A stretch of 64,000 bases of DNA from Epiperipatus broadwayi (Eukaryota; Onychophora; Udeonychophora; Euonychophora; Peripatidae), in the NCBI GenBank assembly GCA_028023455.1, contig JAQFVV010000023.1, forward strand, positions 2,101,501 to 2,165,500, given 5' to 3'. Position numbers and translations under genes: made by a program. The notes under the pieces were generated by a model, which had not been told where the DNA came from, ran no database searches, and saw only the letters and a list, made by a program, of their open reading frames with translations. Positions 23,130-34,842 of this stretch are shown in pieces. Each line of letters begins with the position of its first letter. Positions within the stretch are counted from its first letter, which is position 1.

Positions 23130-24480
23130 CTCTGTGGGGAAACTATCCGTTTCTGACATCTCATTTTGATGAGGTTGTAAATGATTGATCGATCTCCTTA
23201 AGTGTTGGGATTACTTTAATTTGTTTACCCAATACTTTTAGTATCACATCAGGAAATCATTTTATTCTTAAAATGTTTCTTGCTCACTGATTTTAAAATT
23301 TTCAAGGTTTAAATTGTTTTCATCAATTACATTATTAGCTGGCAATAACTTTGACAGTGATTGCAGAATTTTTGATGCGTTAACAATTTTGCCTGGGGTT
23401 TTATGATCAATGCACATGGTATGATATGTTGGAAAAACATTGCATCTATTAATGATTTATTTATATCTTGGTATGCCATTTTATTCAACGTCAGTTTAAA
23501 ATGTTAAACTGCCTTTTTGATTTAGGGCATGGGTCGCCAATGCCGTCCCTACCACCCTCTATTGGGTGTTTAAATCTTTCAGGTGGTCATTGAGTATTTC
23601 CCATATGTTAAAAGAAAAACCCTAGATTACTGTAGATGGGCAACAGGTGTTTAATTTTTTTTTTGCAGAATTGCTTGTGCATTAAATGAATTAATTGAAA
23701 ACAAGATCAAAATAAATTAAATACATATTATTCTTTCAAATTGATTTAAATTTGTTTCTCACTTTATATTGTTATATATCTACTAATAGATTTATAAATC
23801 CTTTTTTGTGTAATTATTTCCATAAACAATAAATTAAGTTGTTCAGGCATCAGTGGGCAGTAGGGAAATTTTATACTGTTAACAAGAGTACAAATATGGG
23901 CAGTAGATAAAAAAAAAAAAGTTGATAACCTCTGGGCTAGACCATTGGATTCATAGTGGTATAGCAATGTCAAAACCTAGTATAATCTCTTATTAGACAA
24001 AAAAATCTTTAAACATCTGCAATGCAAAAACAGTTCTATTGGTAGTCACAATAGTTTCTGAATATCCCTGGATTGCGGAAATTTCCTTTAATGCCTTGAC
24101 AGTATATTGTACATTAATATTTTTAATGAGTTTATACTCTGTCCATTTGAAATATGAATATATAGCGATTAAACGATGTAACCATTCATTGCCCCAGCAT
24201 GATCCAATTGTAATCTTTTTCATGGCCATGTTTCCAATCTTTTTGGAGGAAGGTTAGTGGTAAATTAATATTCTAAATACTTCTTCATCCTCTGCTCCAT
24301 TTTCTGGCTCATATTAGGCCACTATACATATGATCTTGCTAAGGCTTTTATTTATACTATTCATGGGTGTCTCTTATGTAGTAAACTAAACATTTGCATT
24401 GGCCTCACCATGATATGAATACATGACTGGTCGTAAGGATACAACCATTTCATGTAGACAAACTTTCATGTGGATCCCAA
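23130..24480 (-). pseudogene. Integrase of LTR element 4
   Basis: Near 24320-24450 the minus strand reads HKRHP then KALARSYVWPNM-like residues, the integrase N-terminal zinc domain and linker. At ~23993-24165 it reads FKWTEYKLIKNINVQ...LKEISAIQGYSETIVTTNRT, matching the core (SKW...ETIVSDNGT) with the catalytic D and the DNG motif altered to TNR. At ~23930-23960 it reads YHYESNGLAQR, the conserved PYHPxSNGxAER around the third catalytic residue. A ~410-bp hAT-like insertion then interrupts it and the C-terminal part continues to about 23130. Inactive: frameshifts and a lost active-site Asp. Confidence 0.7.
23526..23936. mobile_element. Possible hAT-type non-autonomous element in the integrase
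   Basis: The left end CATGGGTCGCCAA and the inverse of the right end (CAGAGGTTATCAAC) resemble hAT terminal repeats (CAGGGGTCGGCAAC type). It sits exactly where the integrase frame breaks. The candidate 8-bp duplication (TTAGGGCA / CTAGACCA) agrees at only 5 positions. No transposase inside. Confidence 0.4.
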
Positions 24481-24849
24481 ATAGGCCTTGATATTGACTA
24501 CCTGTACTTTATCCATTTTTGAAAAGTTTATATCTGAGGTCATTTCCGATTTGCAATTTTTATAATGTTTAACTTTTTGAAATTCTACTTTTTGATGTTA
24601 CTATCACCTCACTGCAATTTGCAATACTATTGCAAATCATATTTATTTTTTCTCTATTCAAAATCCAAATAGTCTGAATCAGTTTCTGTCCCAAATGGGA
24701 CTTAAGTGTCTCTTTACTATATATAATAGTAGAAGTTTTACTTTGCAATTGATTTTAACAGGTTCAGTTATTTTGATGCATAAATTTATTTTATTCCCAT
24801 TAATGTCTGTGACTATCACATCTGTTTTCTCAAGCATCAACATTTAATT

Positions 24850-24916
24850 TTTTCATTAATTTTAGACCAGTCTTTCGGTAATAACAAAGATAAATCAGCA
24901 CCACTATCCATTCAAA
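24850..24916 (-). pseudogene. Aspartic protease fragment of element 4
   Basis: The minus strand reads MDSGADLSLLLPKDW, a retropepsin active site with D-S-G in the place of the usual D-T/S-G, followed by the L-L-P segment. Downstream codons are frame-shifted. In an active element it would cleave the Gag-Pol polyprotein. Confidence 0.6.
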
Positions 24917-25049
24917 GATTGATAACATTTAACAGAATATGCCCATTCTCTGTATCATAAATATTCTTAATATTATTTTTTCTTCTTATACTGTCTTCCT
25001 GCAATTTAAAGTCTGAATATGACTAAGTTTTTTTACTCATATCTTCATT

Positions 25050-26010
25050 TAGGCTAATGCGAGCTAAATATCCTATTAACTTACAGATACAACATTTTTT
25101 TCTTCTAAATTTACAATATATTCTTCATGTTGCTTTTCCCCATGGCAATAACAAATTAACACATCATTTGAACTCATATGACTCAAACTATCAGCTTCTG
25201 TTTTATTAACAGTTATTAGGGACTTTTTCACATATATAATAGCTTGAAATTACAAAATATTCTCCAATATTATATCCTGTGCAAAACATTTTTCCATTAT
25301 GGATTTATAAATGTTTGGTTCACTTCATAAAATTTTCCTTAATTTATGATCTGTCATTTTCTATTAATATATCCAACTTAGAGTTAAAATTACATTCTTT
25401 TGCAAGTGTTCTTAATACAATATCATAACTTTGATATCTTTGTCAGAAATCTTAGGTATGGTACCTATTTAGTTGTTGCACTCTGAAAATAAGCATTGAA
25501 CTTGTTTTTTAACTCTTTATATGTAATGTCTTCAATGATTTTGGGGTCACATAGATATTTTTCCACTTTAAATTTTGCTTCACTTAATAAAATTTTCCTG
25601 AATTTATGATCTGTCATTTCATACAATAATTGTTCCATTAAGATATCCAACTTGGAGTTAAAATTACAGTTTTTTGCAAGTGTTCTTAATACAATATCAT
25701 AACTTTGATATCTTTTGCAGTGTATCATGTTTTCTATTCCAAATTCTTAGCCATGCTACCTATTTACTTGTTGCTTGCTGAAAATCAGCATTCAACTTGT
25801 CTTTTAATTCCTCATATATAATGCCTTTAATGATTTTGGGGTCACATAGATATTTTGCCACTTTCATTACTCCTCTCCTAGAGAACAATAAAATCGTAGC
25901 TACTTTAACTTTGTCATCATCAATTCTTTTGTGAAGCAGGTATTGTTCAACATGTTCAATATATATTTTCCAAGTCAAAGTATTATTTATATCAAATTCA
26001 AGGGTACTAT
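25050..26010 (-). pseudogene. gag and nucleocapsid region of element 4
   Basis: Read from 26010 downward: TWKIYIEHVEQYLLHKRIDD then DDKVKVATILLF, the N-terminal capsid of Ty3/gypsy Gag, then KYLCDPKIIKGIIYEELKDK (LRDLxxPxxP...TFxEL). It continues with LRTLAKNCNFNSKLDILMEQ (AxLRxLAxxCxFG). Around 25050-25175 there are remains of two zinc knuckles (CYCHGEKQHE and KCCICKLIGYLARI). The region from KYLCDP to the SKL segment is duplicated in tandem. Confidence 0.65.
25320..25760 (-). repeat. Tandem duplication inside gag of element 4
   Basis: ATTTATGATCTGTCATTT and the following ~130 bp to TTTGATATCTTT occur at ~25337-25442 and again at ~25602-25715. The segment after it (TTTAATGATTTTGGGGTCAC-like) also occurs twice (~25535 and ~25827). 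The unit is ~270-290 bp. Confidence 0.75.
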
Positions 26011-26107
26011 TATTTAATAGGCCATTTTAAATGTTTACACAGATTTTTTTAATTATAAAAATGTTCCATTCCACATGCATGTATAAGTTGTTCTCCTACA
26101 GTTGTAT

Positions 26108-26130
26108 CTGTGCCATTCTACTATTGTTTG
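26108..26130 (-). other. Candidate primer binding site of element 4
   Basis: The minus strand reads TAGAATGGCACAGATAC between LTR and gag. TGGCACAG resembles the tRNA-Ser-type site TGGCGCAGTCGG seen in element 3. Weak. Confidence 0.35.
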
Positions 26131-26539
26131 TGCAGGTTCTTGTAAACAAAAAAAAAAACCTGTCGACTGTAGCATTCTGCTATGTCTCAGGGGTAGTCTT
26201 TCAATATCAGCCGGGTAGCATCAATAACTTTATTTAAGAAAAACTAACTTAACAACACAAATTTATTTACTTGCAAGTAAAGGTGTACAAATAAAATAAT
26301 TAAAAGCTATTAGAAGTTATTCCACAATCTCTATAGTTCATTATAAATTGCATTTGTATAAATTAACTTATTCACACTTACAATAATTTAATATTTTCCA
26401 TATAACTGTGTGTTACTATTAGCTACAGTTTTTTACACACAGATATTGTACATCTTACAATACAGAGAGCGTACCAATAGCTCAAACAAGCTCTTAATTG
26501 ATAAGTGGGGTAAGAGAAAATATTTAAAATTTCTATCTG

Positions 26540-26608
26540 GAATACTCTTATTCCCAGACCAATTGGTTTCAAACTTATGACTCACCTCAGTGAGGAGCTA
26601 GAATATTC
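26540..26608 (-). ncRNA. Hammerhead-ribozyme-like fold, copy 1
   Basis: On the minus strand, in order: distal stem I GAATATTC, loop TAGCT, proximal stem I CCTCA, core CTGAGG, stem II GAGTC/GTTT, core GAAA, stem III ACC-AATT-GGT, cleavage triplet GTC, then TGGGA and GAGTATTC closing stem I. This is the complete type I order. The core reads CTGAGGT where CTGANGA is canonical, so the A9 position is altered and activity may be low. Confidence 0.6.
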
Positions 26609-26958
26609 AGACACTAGATCTAAAATATCAACTCAAAACCCAGCACTTATTTTATACTTAATATTTAAGTAGAAACTTTGAAGTTTTCGGATATGAAAAT
26701 GTCTTTTACTCCAGTTATCTAACTTAAATAGCTATATGGGACTGAACCAAATTCAGATCCACCATATATTAATAGCCTCAGCATAGCTAAAACCATAAAG
26801 ATAGAATTATAATAATCAATAAAGCAAATCATATATAACGTGACATTGCTTTTATAAGCTTGTATTTACAAAAATGTAATACAGAGAGTGTACCAATAGC
26901 TCAAACAAGCTTTTAATTGATAAGTGTAGTAAGATAAAATATTTAAAATCTCTATCCA

Positions 26959-27027
26959 GAATACTCTTATCCCCAGACCAATTGGTTTCGAGTTTATGGC
27001 TCACCTCAGTGAGGAGCTAGAATACTT
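26959..27027 (-). ncRNA. Hammerhead-ribozyme-like fold, copy 2
   Basis: Same layout as copy 1. Proximal stem I CCTCA/TGGGG (5 pairs), stem II GAG/CTC, then GAAACC-AATT-GGTC. The distal stem I is weaker (AAGTATTC against GAGTATTC). Same CTGAGGT core. Confidence 0.6.
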
Positions 27028-27085
27028 AAATATTACATATGAAATAAGTGCTGAGTTTTGAATTGATATTTTAGATCTAGTGTTT

Positions 27086-27154
27086 GAATATTCTAGCTCG
27101 TCACTGAGGTGAGCCATAAGCTCAAAACCAATTGGTCTGGGGATAAGAGTATTC
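27086..27154 (+). ncRNA. Hammerhead-ribozyme-like fold, copy 3 (inverted)
   Basis: Plus strand. Distal stem I GAATATTC/GAGTATTC, proximal CGTCA/TGGGG with one mismatch, stem II GAGC/GCTC perfect, stem III ACC-AATT-GGT, GTC triplet. The GAAA core is AAAA here. Predicted site between 27137 and 27138. Confidence 0.55.
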
Positions 27155-28092
27155 CGGATAGAGATTTTAAATATTTTCTCTTACCGCACTTATTAATTAA
27201 AAGCTTGTTTGAGCTATTGGTATGCTCTCTGTATTACATTTTTGAAAATGCAAGCTTATAAAAGTAATGTCACGTTATATACGACTTGCTTTATTGATTA
27301 TTATACATCTTGTATATGCAACGATTCCATAATAATTATTTTTTAGTCACACTCTGTGATGGCTGCATATATATTTATTATATCAGGCATCACTGCGTAG
27401 ACTATAGCAAGTTTTTATATCAGTTCTTACTGCATAATCTAAGCTCATTTGCATATTTTACCTTTAATAGTGTTCAAAGATATTCAGTAGTATGCACATT
27501 TTTCTGGAGTAAATATAATAATGGAAGGTGAAAATTATACATGTTATCTGTATGTAATTACAGAATTATGCACAGAAGTTCAGAGATACATTCATCTATC
27601 GGGTTTATTTCATTTCAATTTTCAGTTTTGATAGGATTTGTTTCTTTTTGGATTGTTTGGCAAAAGTTTGATGATAATATGCAAATTAAGATGGAGTTGA
27701 ATGCAAATGTTTTATGAAGATAATTGATTTTCTTAAAAAGTCAGATATTTGCTATAAGTAACTGCTTAAATATAATAAGATATATTTCATTAATGGAAAG
27801 ACTTCATTTTGATTTATACAACGTAGTTTATCTCTATTATTATTTTCAGATTCTCACTCTTATTTTTTTTTCTTTTTAATTTCTGACTATTTCAGTCCAG
27901 TCTCAATATTGATAAAAGTGATACAATAGCAGCCTAATGCCATAGCAACCTAATTTATGTGATCATAAACAATTTTTTTTACTTTTCTTTTGTACTTTTA
28001 GCAAAGTAAGACTTATATCATTATAACGAAAACATATGTAATACTTTCCATTAATCATAATAGTAATTATCATATTATTTATTTTTCTTTGT

Positions 28093-28450
28093 ATTCATCA
28101 TCATCATCAACCATTATCAATCCACTGCAGGATGAAGGTCTCTCCAAGTTTAATCCATCTTCTCCGATCTTTAGCTTCTCTTCCCCACAATACCCCTGCA
28201 CATTTTCTTATTTCATCCATCCATCTCTTGGAATCCAGTTTAAAATTTCAATTGTCCATCTATTATCATCTCTTCTAGCAATATGTCCAGCCCAACTCCA
28301 TTTCAATCTTTTAATTTTTTCAATAAGGTCAGTAACACCTGTTTGTTGTCTTACCCATACATTGCGTTTTCGATCCCTTCTTGTTATTCCCAACATACAT
28401 CTTTCCATACTCCTTTGAGTGGTCTGAAGTCTCTGTATTGCTCTTCTATT
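28093..28450 (-). pseudogene. C-terminal tail of the RTE protein
   Basis: Frame 28408-28208 reads MERCMLGITRRDRKRNVWVR then KIKRLKWSWAGHIARRDDNR, the strongly conserved C-terminus of RTE and related LINEs (L-x-W-x-G-H-x-A-R). It is out of frame with the main ORF because of the junction at ~28470. Confidence 0.8.
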
Positions 28451-29640
28451 AAGTGTCCAAGTCTCAGATCCATTATGTTTCCATCTGTATTAATAATCTG
28501 ACCAAGGTATTTGTAACTGTTAACTTCTTCTAATTCTTCATAATCAATCTTTATTTTCATATTTTGAGCAAATCGATTAAACATTACTTTAGTCTTTTTA
28601 ACATTTATCTTTAGTCCTACTTTTCTACTTTCATCTGCTAACTCCTGCAACATTTCCTGCAGCTCTGAAGCATTATTTGCAAAAAAAACAACATCATCTG
28701 CGAAATCTAAATGACTTAAATACTCTCCATTTACTTTCACTCCTTTAGTTTCCCATTTTAATCCACAAAATACTTCTTGCAACACTGCTGTAAAAAGTTT
28801 TGGAGATATGGAGTCACCTTGTCTTACACCTTTCTCAATGTTGATTTTTACATTAACACGTAACTTACACCTTACTAATCGATGATCACTTCCTGTGTTA
28901 AATTTATTAAGAACATTACAATCTTGAAATATGTATTTCCTGTTAGTCAAAATATAATCCAATTCTGCTGTACCTTCATTTGGATGCTTCCATGTCCATT
29001 TCCTTTTAACATTTTTCTCAAAAAATGAATTCATAATATAAGGTTTTTCTTTTTCTGCAAACTCCACAAGTCTATGTCCTCTCTCATTTCTATTACCATA
29101 ACCAAAATTACCTACAGCAATTTCATCTTTCATTTGTCTACCAATTCTAGCATTAAAGTCTCCCATAACAATTTTAAAATGTTGTTTACTCTGATCAAAA
29201 GCCTTTTGTACATCCATATAAAAATCTTCTACTACTTCATCACTATGAGAACTTGTTGGGGAATAAACCTGGATTATCTGCATTTGGTATCTGCTATTAA
29301 GTTGTATAACTAATCTTGCCACTCTGTCCGATACACCATCAATCTCCACAATATTGTTCTTCCACTTTTTATTTATAATGAATCCTACTCCACTTGTATT
29401 TCCAATATGTGTACCTTTATAATAGAGTATATGTCCACTTTTTAAATCAATTGTTTCTTCATCTTTTCTTCTAACTTCACAAAGTCCAATAATGTCCCAT
29501 TTAATATAAGACAGTTCTTCTTCTAATTCTTGCAATCTTCCTTCACTTGAAAGTGATCTGCAGTTATAAGTACCTAAATAAAAAGTCATCATCAAATGGC
29601 AGCCTGGGAATAAGGGCCATGCTTTATTTTTGACTGTCAT
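28384..29640 (-). pseudogene. RTE endonuclease with internally deleted reverse transcriptase
   Basis: 418 residues against roughly 1000 in intact RTE proteins. Residues ~22-255 are an AP-endonuclease-like (EEP) domain: GTYNCRSL, IIGLCEVRR (catalytic Glu), GDFNARIG at 160-167 and SDHRLV at 251-256. At about residue 267 it jumps directly to GVRQGDSISP (271-280) and FADD (313-316), the second half of the RT palm, so fingers and the first catalytic Asp are missing. At residue ~388 (IINTDGN) a second junction shifts the frame; the true continuation (NGSETWTL) lies in another frame. The endonuclease part still looks intact; reverse transcription is impossible. Confidence 0.8.
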
Positions 29641-29945
29641 AATTGTATATATGTATTGGAAAAATATTTATCATTTACACAAACATTCATTCTGCCTTAT
29701 CAGGCACTGAGAAGAAAGACCATGGTGTTTCTTAATCTTAAACTCAGAGGTAAAAAGCCAATAAACTCACTACGCTGGATAATGCGTGTTGGTGAGCAGC
29801 CCATCCATGTTCGTATACTATATGAATAATCACATAGTAATAACAGCTGCAACGACAAGAACGTATTGAGTGGACATTAGGAATTTGCCCTGCTCGGTTC
29901 CTTTAAGGCCTCCAAGAGGAATCAAAGGGTCTCCTTTCAGTTCAG

Positions 29946-32900
29946 TCAAATCATTTATTAATTTTATAAATATTTTTCTGAAGGTCCCTGTTATATCTGG
30001 AGAATAAATACTAAGGCATTAAAATAAATTTAATTATTCTCTGTTATGCAATTAATTTCCTTTGCCTCGCAAATGTAACATTACAAGTTTAGCTTTAAAT
30101 TTTAAGTTTTTTGCCACAATCGGATCTAATTAGAGATGAAAGATAATAACAGAAATCTTATTCATAGTCACTGGCTTGCAATCCTAATACTTTGCTTTAA
30201 TTATCATGATGTTTCATGTTATCTCTTTTAATATTTTTTTCTTACTATATATTTGCAGTATATTTTAATTAATAGCTCTTATTGTATTATTTCACAGTCT
30301 AAGTAAGGAATTTGATTACTCAGAATTGTACAGTAGTGAGTGTTTTAGAATGTATTCTTATTTGTATTTTGACAGCTGTATGTAGCTATTAAAAATGAAT
30401 TCTGAGCACTTCAATAGTGATTGTTTTATTTAGTGTATAGGCTAATTTGTTTTTAATTTGTCAAATGGATTGTTTGTTTATGTGTTTTTTTAATCCTTTA
30501 TTTATTTTTTTCAAGCTTGTTGGCCCAATTGCTAGACTTATACTTTTGGTGCATACGATGTACTCTTATAATCATAATTGCTATAATAAATTTGATGGTT
30601 TCACAATGCATTTTGATTAGTTTTCTACTATTATAAAAGTTTTTGTAAAAAAACAAACAAACTAATAGCATTACATTTTATTGAATCTTTTCAATTAATC
30701 TGCTAGTTTATGACAAGCAAATCTAAAGAGGGTGTCACTTTCATATATGCTTTTTATCAGGATGAAAATGGTTAAATATGGTTTTTAAAGAGTTTAAGAC
30801 TTCTCTTTTCATTAAGCATTTAATTTAGAAAAGGCATTGTGGAAAATTGTCTTCTAATTATAGATTTACTGTGAAATTAATGTGATAGGTTGTCATCTTC
30901 TTGTATTTTTAACTATCCCTAACTGTAGTTGTATGCATTTTATATCATTCATTATTTTGATCACTATTATCTCCTATAGCAGATTTTCTATCTTTAGTTT
31001 AACATTTTGTTTTTCGCTGTAGAATTCATTTTTATTTTTATTACAATGAGTGTAAAAAATGAAAATGATTTTAGTAAACATGGTAGCAGAAGGATAATGA
31101 ATTTATGAACACAAACAGAATGTTACCAAATTAATTATTTATGTTACTGAAGAAAATTGTCTGGGTTTTGTTGATGAAATATATAAAAAATTTATATGAA
31201 ATAGCAAAATGCTATGTGTAAAAAGAAAAAAAAAGTGTTTCACTGAATGGAGATGTAGATATTAAAAATAATCAATAAAAAAAAAATTGAAATGAAAAAA
31301 GACAAGTGAAATTTATTTATTTATAAAAATAGATTTTTTAAAATAATATTTACAAAAGGGTTAATATATGATAGAGGTTAGTTGGCCAAAATTTTAATCT
31401 TTACAAGAGGAAGGAATAACAAGGAAATTTACACTGTTTGAGTTCAACTTCAATCCCATGAAGAACTATTTTGGATCATAATTTAAATAAGCATTTTAAG
31501 AAGAATGGCTTTGCTGAAGACTTTGTCAATCTCATTTGATTTTTTTTTTTTTTTTTTACATTCTTTTACAAGTAATGATATATCAAATAAAAAATTGCAT
31601 GACTTTCTACTTTATAGTTTGTACGGTTAAAATTATATCCATAGTTTCAGATTAATGTCTGACTATTGATTTCTTCAGTGATGAGAACAATTCACACACA
31701 CATATTGCAATAAATAACCAGAAACCAATATTAATGTATAGAAGCAGCATAACCAGCTAATATTCATCAATTACTCCATTTTAGAATAGATGGTTCTTGA
31801 GTCGAATAAATAGATTGAATTATTAATGCAGACTTTGGAAGTAAACATAGAAAATTATGCTATATTTTGTTTGGTTTAAACTATTTTTACAAAAGAGAAT
31901 AAAACATGCCTGCATTAGTATAAAATCAAAGCCATTAAAATATTAAGCTGCAAATCTATTGTAAAAAGTGTATAACTATATAATTATTTGTCTTATATTC
32001 AAAACTTAAGGATGTTTTAAATCTCATGTTAATTGTTTAATATAAAAGATATAAAGATGACTTTACATGTACTAGTAAAAATAGCTTTTTAATGAAGATG
32101 GCCAAAACCAGAAATTACCATTTGGACATGAATATAGCACTACTGTCTGGAAATTATTGATTACTCAAGCTTATAATAATTGGCTCTGGAATGGAGTAAA
32201 TAGAGGAATTACTGCTCTTTATTATTATTGTAGTGATAAAAATGTGATTTTAGATATTTACTATTTGAGATTGGGCAAGGGCATGGGTATATCATCAATT
32301 TGAATTTCTAATTTATGGTTAAATCATAAGAGTAGCATCATTAAGCTCCCTCACTCCATAATATATGAATATTGCCTACTCCTCTTACATCTCCCATCCC
32401 ATATTTTTGCCTGATTGCATTGCTGGATTCAAACTCAGGTAAACATACCATTACTAACTTTTCAATTTTATTTCTTAAATTACATATCCATGTTATGACG
32501 TATTATTTTCTTCATCTTAACATATATTTTTGTTTCTATTATTGCTATCTTATGTATATTATATATGCATACCAATGTATATAAAAATAAGAAAGAACAA
32601 AGAAACTAAAAAATTTTTAATGTTTTAAAAAAAAATAGTTTAATAAGAAAATATATGCATAAATAAGCAAATAATTTTGGATATGCATAATCACTCAATC
32701 CATATGTAAATTATTGGATATATATTAATAATGCGATTCAATCAGTATATATTAAATAGATCCTAGACTTTACAAATACAGAGTCTATTGACTTTTTTAA
32801 TTATTTTGTGATCATTTTATTTGATCTGTTTCAATTATTAAGTCCATTCAAATATTTTTCATTCCCAATACAATATTTTTGAATTGTAATACTGTATATG

Positions 32901-34708
32901 TAAAAAAAAAAAAACCATTAATAGCTGACAAATGATAATTTACATTGTAAATAGCTTTTATCCCATCACTAAAGTTAATAGCAATTTTGAAATTCTTGTT
33001 GGATAGACAATTAGACAAAGAAAATTGATATTAAATTTTTATTTTAATGCATAAAAATGCATTTTGAAATATTTACACAGAAGCCAAAAATTTTTTTTTT
33101 CTATCTTTCTACTTTCTCCTCAACAAAAATTTCAAAATTGTTATTAGCTTTTGTAATGAGATAAAAACTATTCCACAATACAATTAACATTTTCAGTATT
33201 TTGTTTGTATATTTGTTAAAATCTAGTTATCAATATATGCTGTTCTGGGAGGCAAAAAATTTGATTGGGCTTAATAATCAAAACTGATTATTAAGTCCAA
33301 AGAGATCATAAAGTTATCATAAGAATTAATTTAAATATTTTATTAATATTAATAAAGTAGATTATGTATTTTGCTGGAATTTTGGAATCTATTTAAAATG
33401 TGCGAATCAAATCACATTATTAAAAATGTATATACAACGATTTATATAAGTATTAAATGGGTGAATTTGTATATTCAAAGTTACTTATATATGCATGTAT
33501 TTTTTTTACTATTGAATTTTTATTGTTGTTTTAAAAGTTTTTTAGCTTCTTTGTTTTTTCTCTATGGTTGTGCATGTATAATAATAATAATAATAATAAC
33601 AAAAATATTTGCGATGAAATAAATAATGTACTAAAGTGAAAGATTAAATACATAATCTAAAAAGTGAATTTAAGAAGTAATAGAGACTCATATTTGCCTA
33701 TCTTCAACTCAACTGTAATTGAAATAAAAAATGGGTATGAGAGATAGACGGGATCAGTTGACTTGGATGTTCAATAGTGATACTCTCACGGTTTCTGTTA
33801 GACATTCAAGCTGATGTTATATTATTTCTTTGATTGACTTCAAATGGTCTACATAAAGAGGAGGTTCCATTCAGACTATACCTTAGTCAAAATGTGGTCT
33901 TTAGTTTGTAAGGATAATTGTTGATGTTATAGACAAGTTTTGGATAAGGACAACATATTTTGGAAGAGATGTAATGTTTTTACAATCCAAATCAAGAGGT
34001 AAAAAGATTTAATGGTAATTGAGTTAAATATTTTGGCTATAAGTTTAAAAAAGGATTTTTTTTTTTAAAAAAAATTAGACAAAGAATGTACTAATAAATA
34101 AATAAAAAATCAAATATTAAAAAGAAATGCAGAAAATTTTTAATTTTTAAGCAAAAACATATTTAATAAATAATTGTTTTCTAATAAATTCATCTACTAT
34201 TAATATGTGTGTGTCATGTGTATCGGTTATATGAAATAGTGTGGATAATTGAAGGGTGCTTGAAAGTCTGCATTCAAATCCCCTATATTTATATCTACTA
34301 TTAATTTTATATTGCTGGGAGTAATTTTGTTAACTCTACTCCAGAGCTATTTAGTGTAGGTTTAAATGAAGGGAATTGTAGTTAACAATTATATATAAGC
34401 AGAAGAATTCATGTGGTGTTTATATATTTTATATTTTACTTAATTATACGAGTTGACAAAGAAATAATAAAGATAGAAATACAGTCAATATTGTAAATTG
34501 AGAATTGTAAAGATAATTTAAAGTTGTTATTGATAAAAAGTGAGGAAATAGCAAGTTACAAAAAATGTAAATAATCAAAGAAGAAATTCATATTAAATTA
34601 CTCAATGCAATCATTATACAACATCACTTGATGATGAACCATAATTTTTTTATAATTTTGATAAATAATTGATTGATGAAATATCACTTTTTTTTTCTTT
34701 TATTACAG
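29946..34708. other. Long AT-rich intron stretch, nothing recognised
   Basis: No ORF, RNA gene or repeat structure that I can support. Poly-T runs (31540-31558) and an ATA microsatellite (33582-33600). Confidence 0.45.
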
Positions 34709-34842
34709 ATTCTCCAATATGTTCAGCAGTTTTCACAATGGCAGAGTAAAACATTTGCTTTTGATGATGGACTGTTACAGGAAATGAAAATATTTAACAG
34801 TTTGAAACTCCCGAAACTTATATATGTGAAAGTTTCTCATTG
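34709..34842 (+). CDS. HAUS5: HAUS5, internal exon (window exon 3)
   Basis: Acceptor TTTTATTACAG ends at 34708; donor GTATTC at 34843. The exon starts in phase 0 and ends two bases into a codon, which is what the next exon (one base, then TGC) requires; two closer GTs (34826, 34832) would break the frame. It encodes ILQYVQQFSQWQSKTFAFDD, GLLQEMKIFNSLKLPKLIYV and KVSHC (with the next exon). It parallels the human segment that reads VLALVQRKVVPTF...ELLRCLEEEVRHLP, as I recall it. Part of the augmin coiled coil. Confidence 0.72.

Larger units (their letters stand above)
26457..27299. mobile_element. Retrozyme-like insertion with three hammerhead-like folds
   Basis: 843 bp flanked by a 12-bp duplication (ATTGTACATCTT at 26445-26456, ATTATACATCTT at 27300-27311), present once in the other LTR. 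On the minus strand it has two head-to-tail units whose predicted cleavage sites (26556/26557 and 26975/26976) are 419 bp apart. A third unit (27040-27299) is inverted and forms a ~210-bp palindrome arm with 26812-27027. No ORF. Structure and size recall metazoan retrozymes, small non-autonomous retroelements whose tandem hammerheads release circular RNA; the assignment is inferred. Confidence 0.7.
22250..27577 (-). mobile_element. LTR retrotransposon 4 (Ty3/gypsy relic, minus strand)
   Basis: LTRs at ~22250-22809 and ~26130-27577 (the second split by an 843-bp insertion). On the minus strand the interior reads gag, zinc knuckles, protease and then integrase; reverse transcriptase and RNase H are absent. 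The polypurine tract (GAAGTGAAGAGAGGAGAGG) abuts the left LTR, which starts TGTTTGTGC. Many stops and shifts show an old copy. Confidence 0.75.
26130..27577 (-). repeat. 5' LTR of element 4, split by a hammerhead-bearing insertion
   Basis: Blocks 26130-26456 and 27312-27577 match the 3' LTR at 22250-22809; 26457-27299 is foreign. Confidence 0.65.
28093..29945 (-). mobile_element. RTE-type LINE, internally deleted
   Basis: Minus-strand non-LTR element: ~300 bp 5' leader (29945-29641), endonuclease/RT ORF, and a 3' end in GATGATGATGATG (inverse of 28096-28108), the short tail typical of RTE elements. Two internal deletions remove most of the reverse transcriptase, so it is non-autonomous. It may have been mobilised in trans by a full-length relative. 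Confidence 0.8.
19511..34708 (+). other. HAUS5: HAUS5 intron between window exons 2 and 3
   Basis: 15.2-kb phase-0 intron. It contains the mariner scrap, LTR element 4 with its nested insertions and the RTE LINE. 19511-20765, 20930-21889, 27578-28092 and 29946-34708 show only AT-rich sequence, homopolymers and microsatellites (for example ATA repeats near 33582). Confidence 0.65.

Noticed and set aside
28089-28501. Two plus-strand ORFs of 109 and 72 codons
   Set aside because: They are the antisense of the RTE protein tail.
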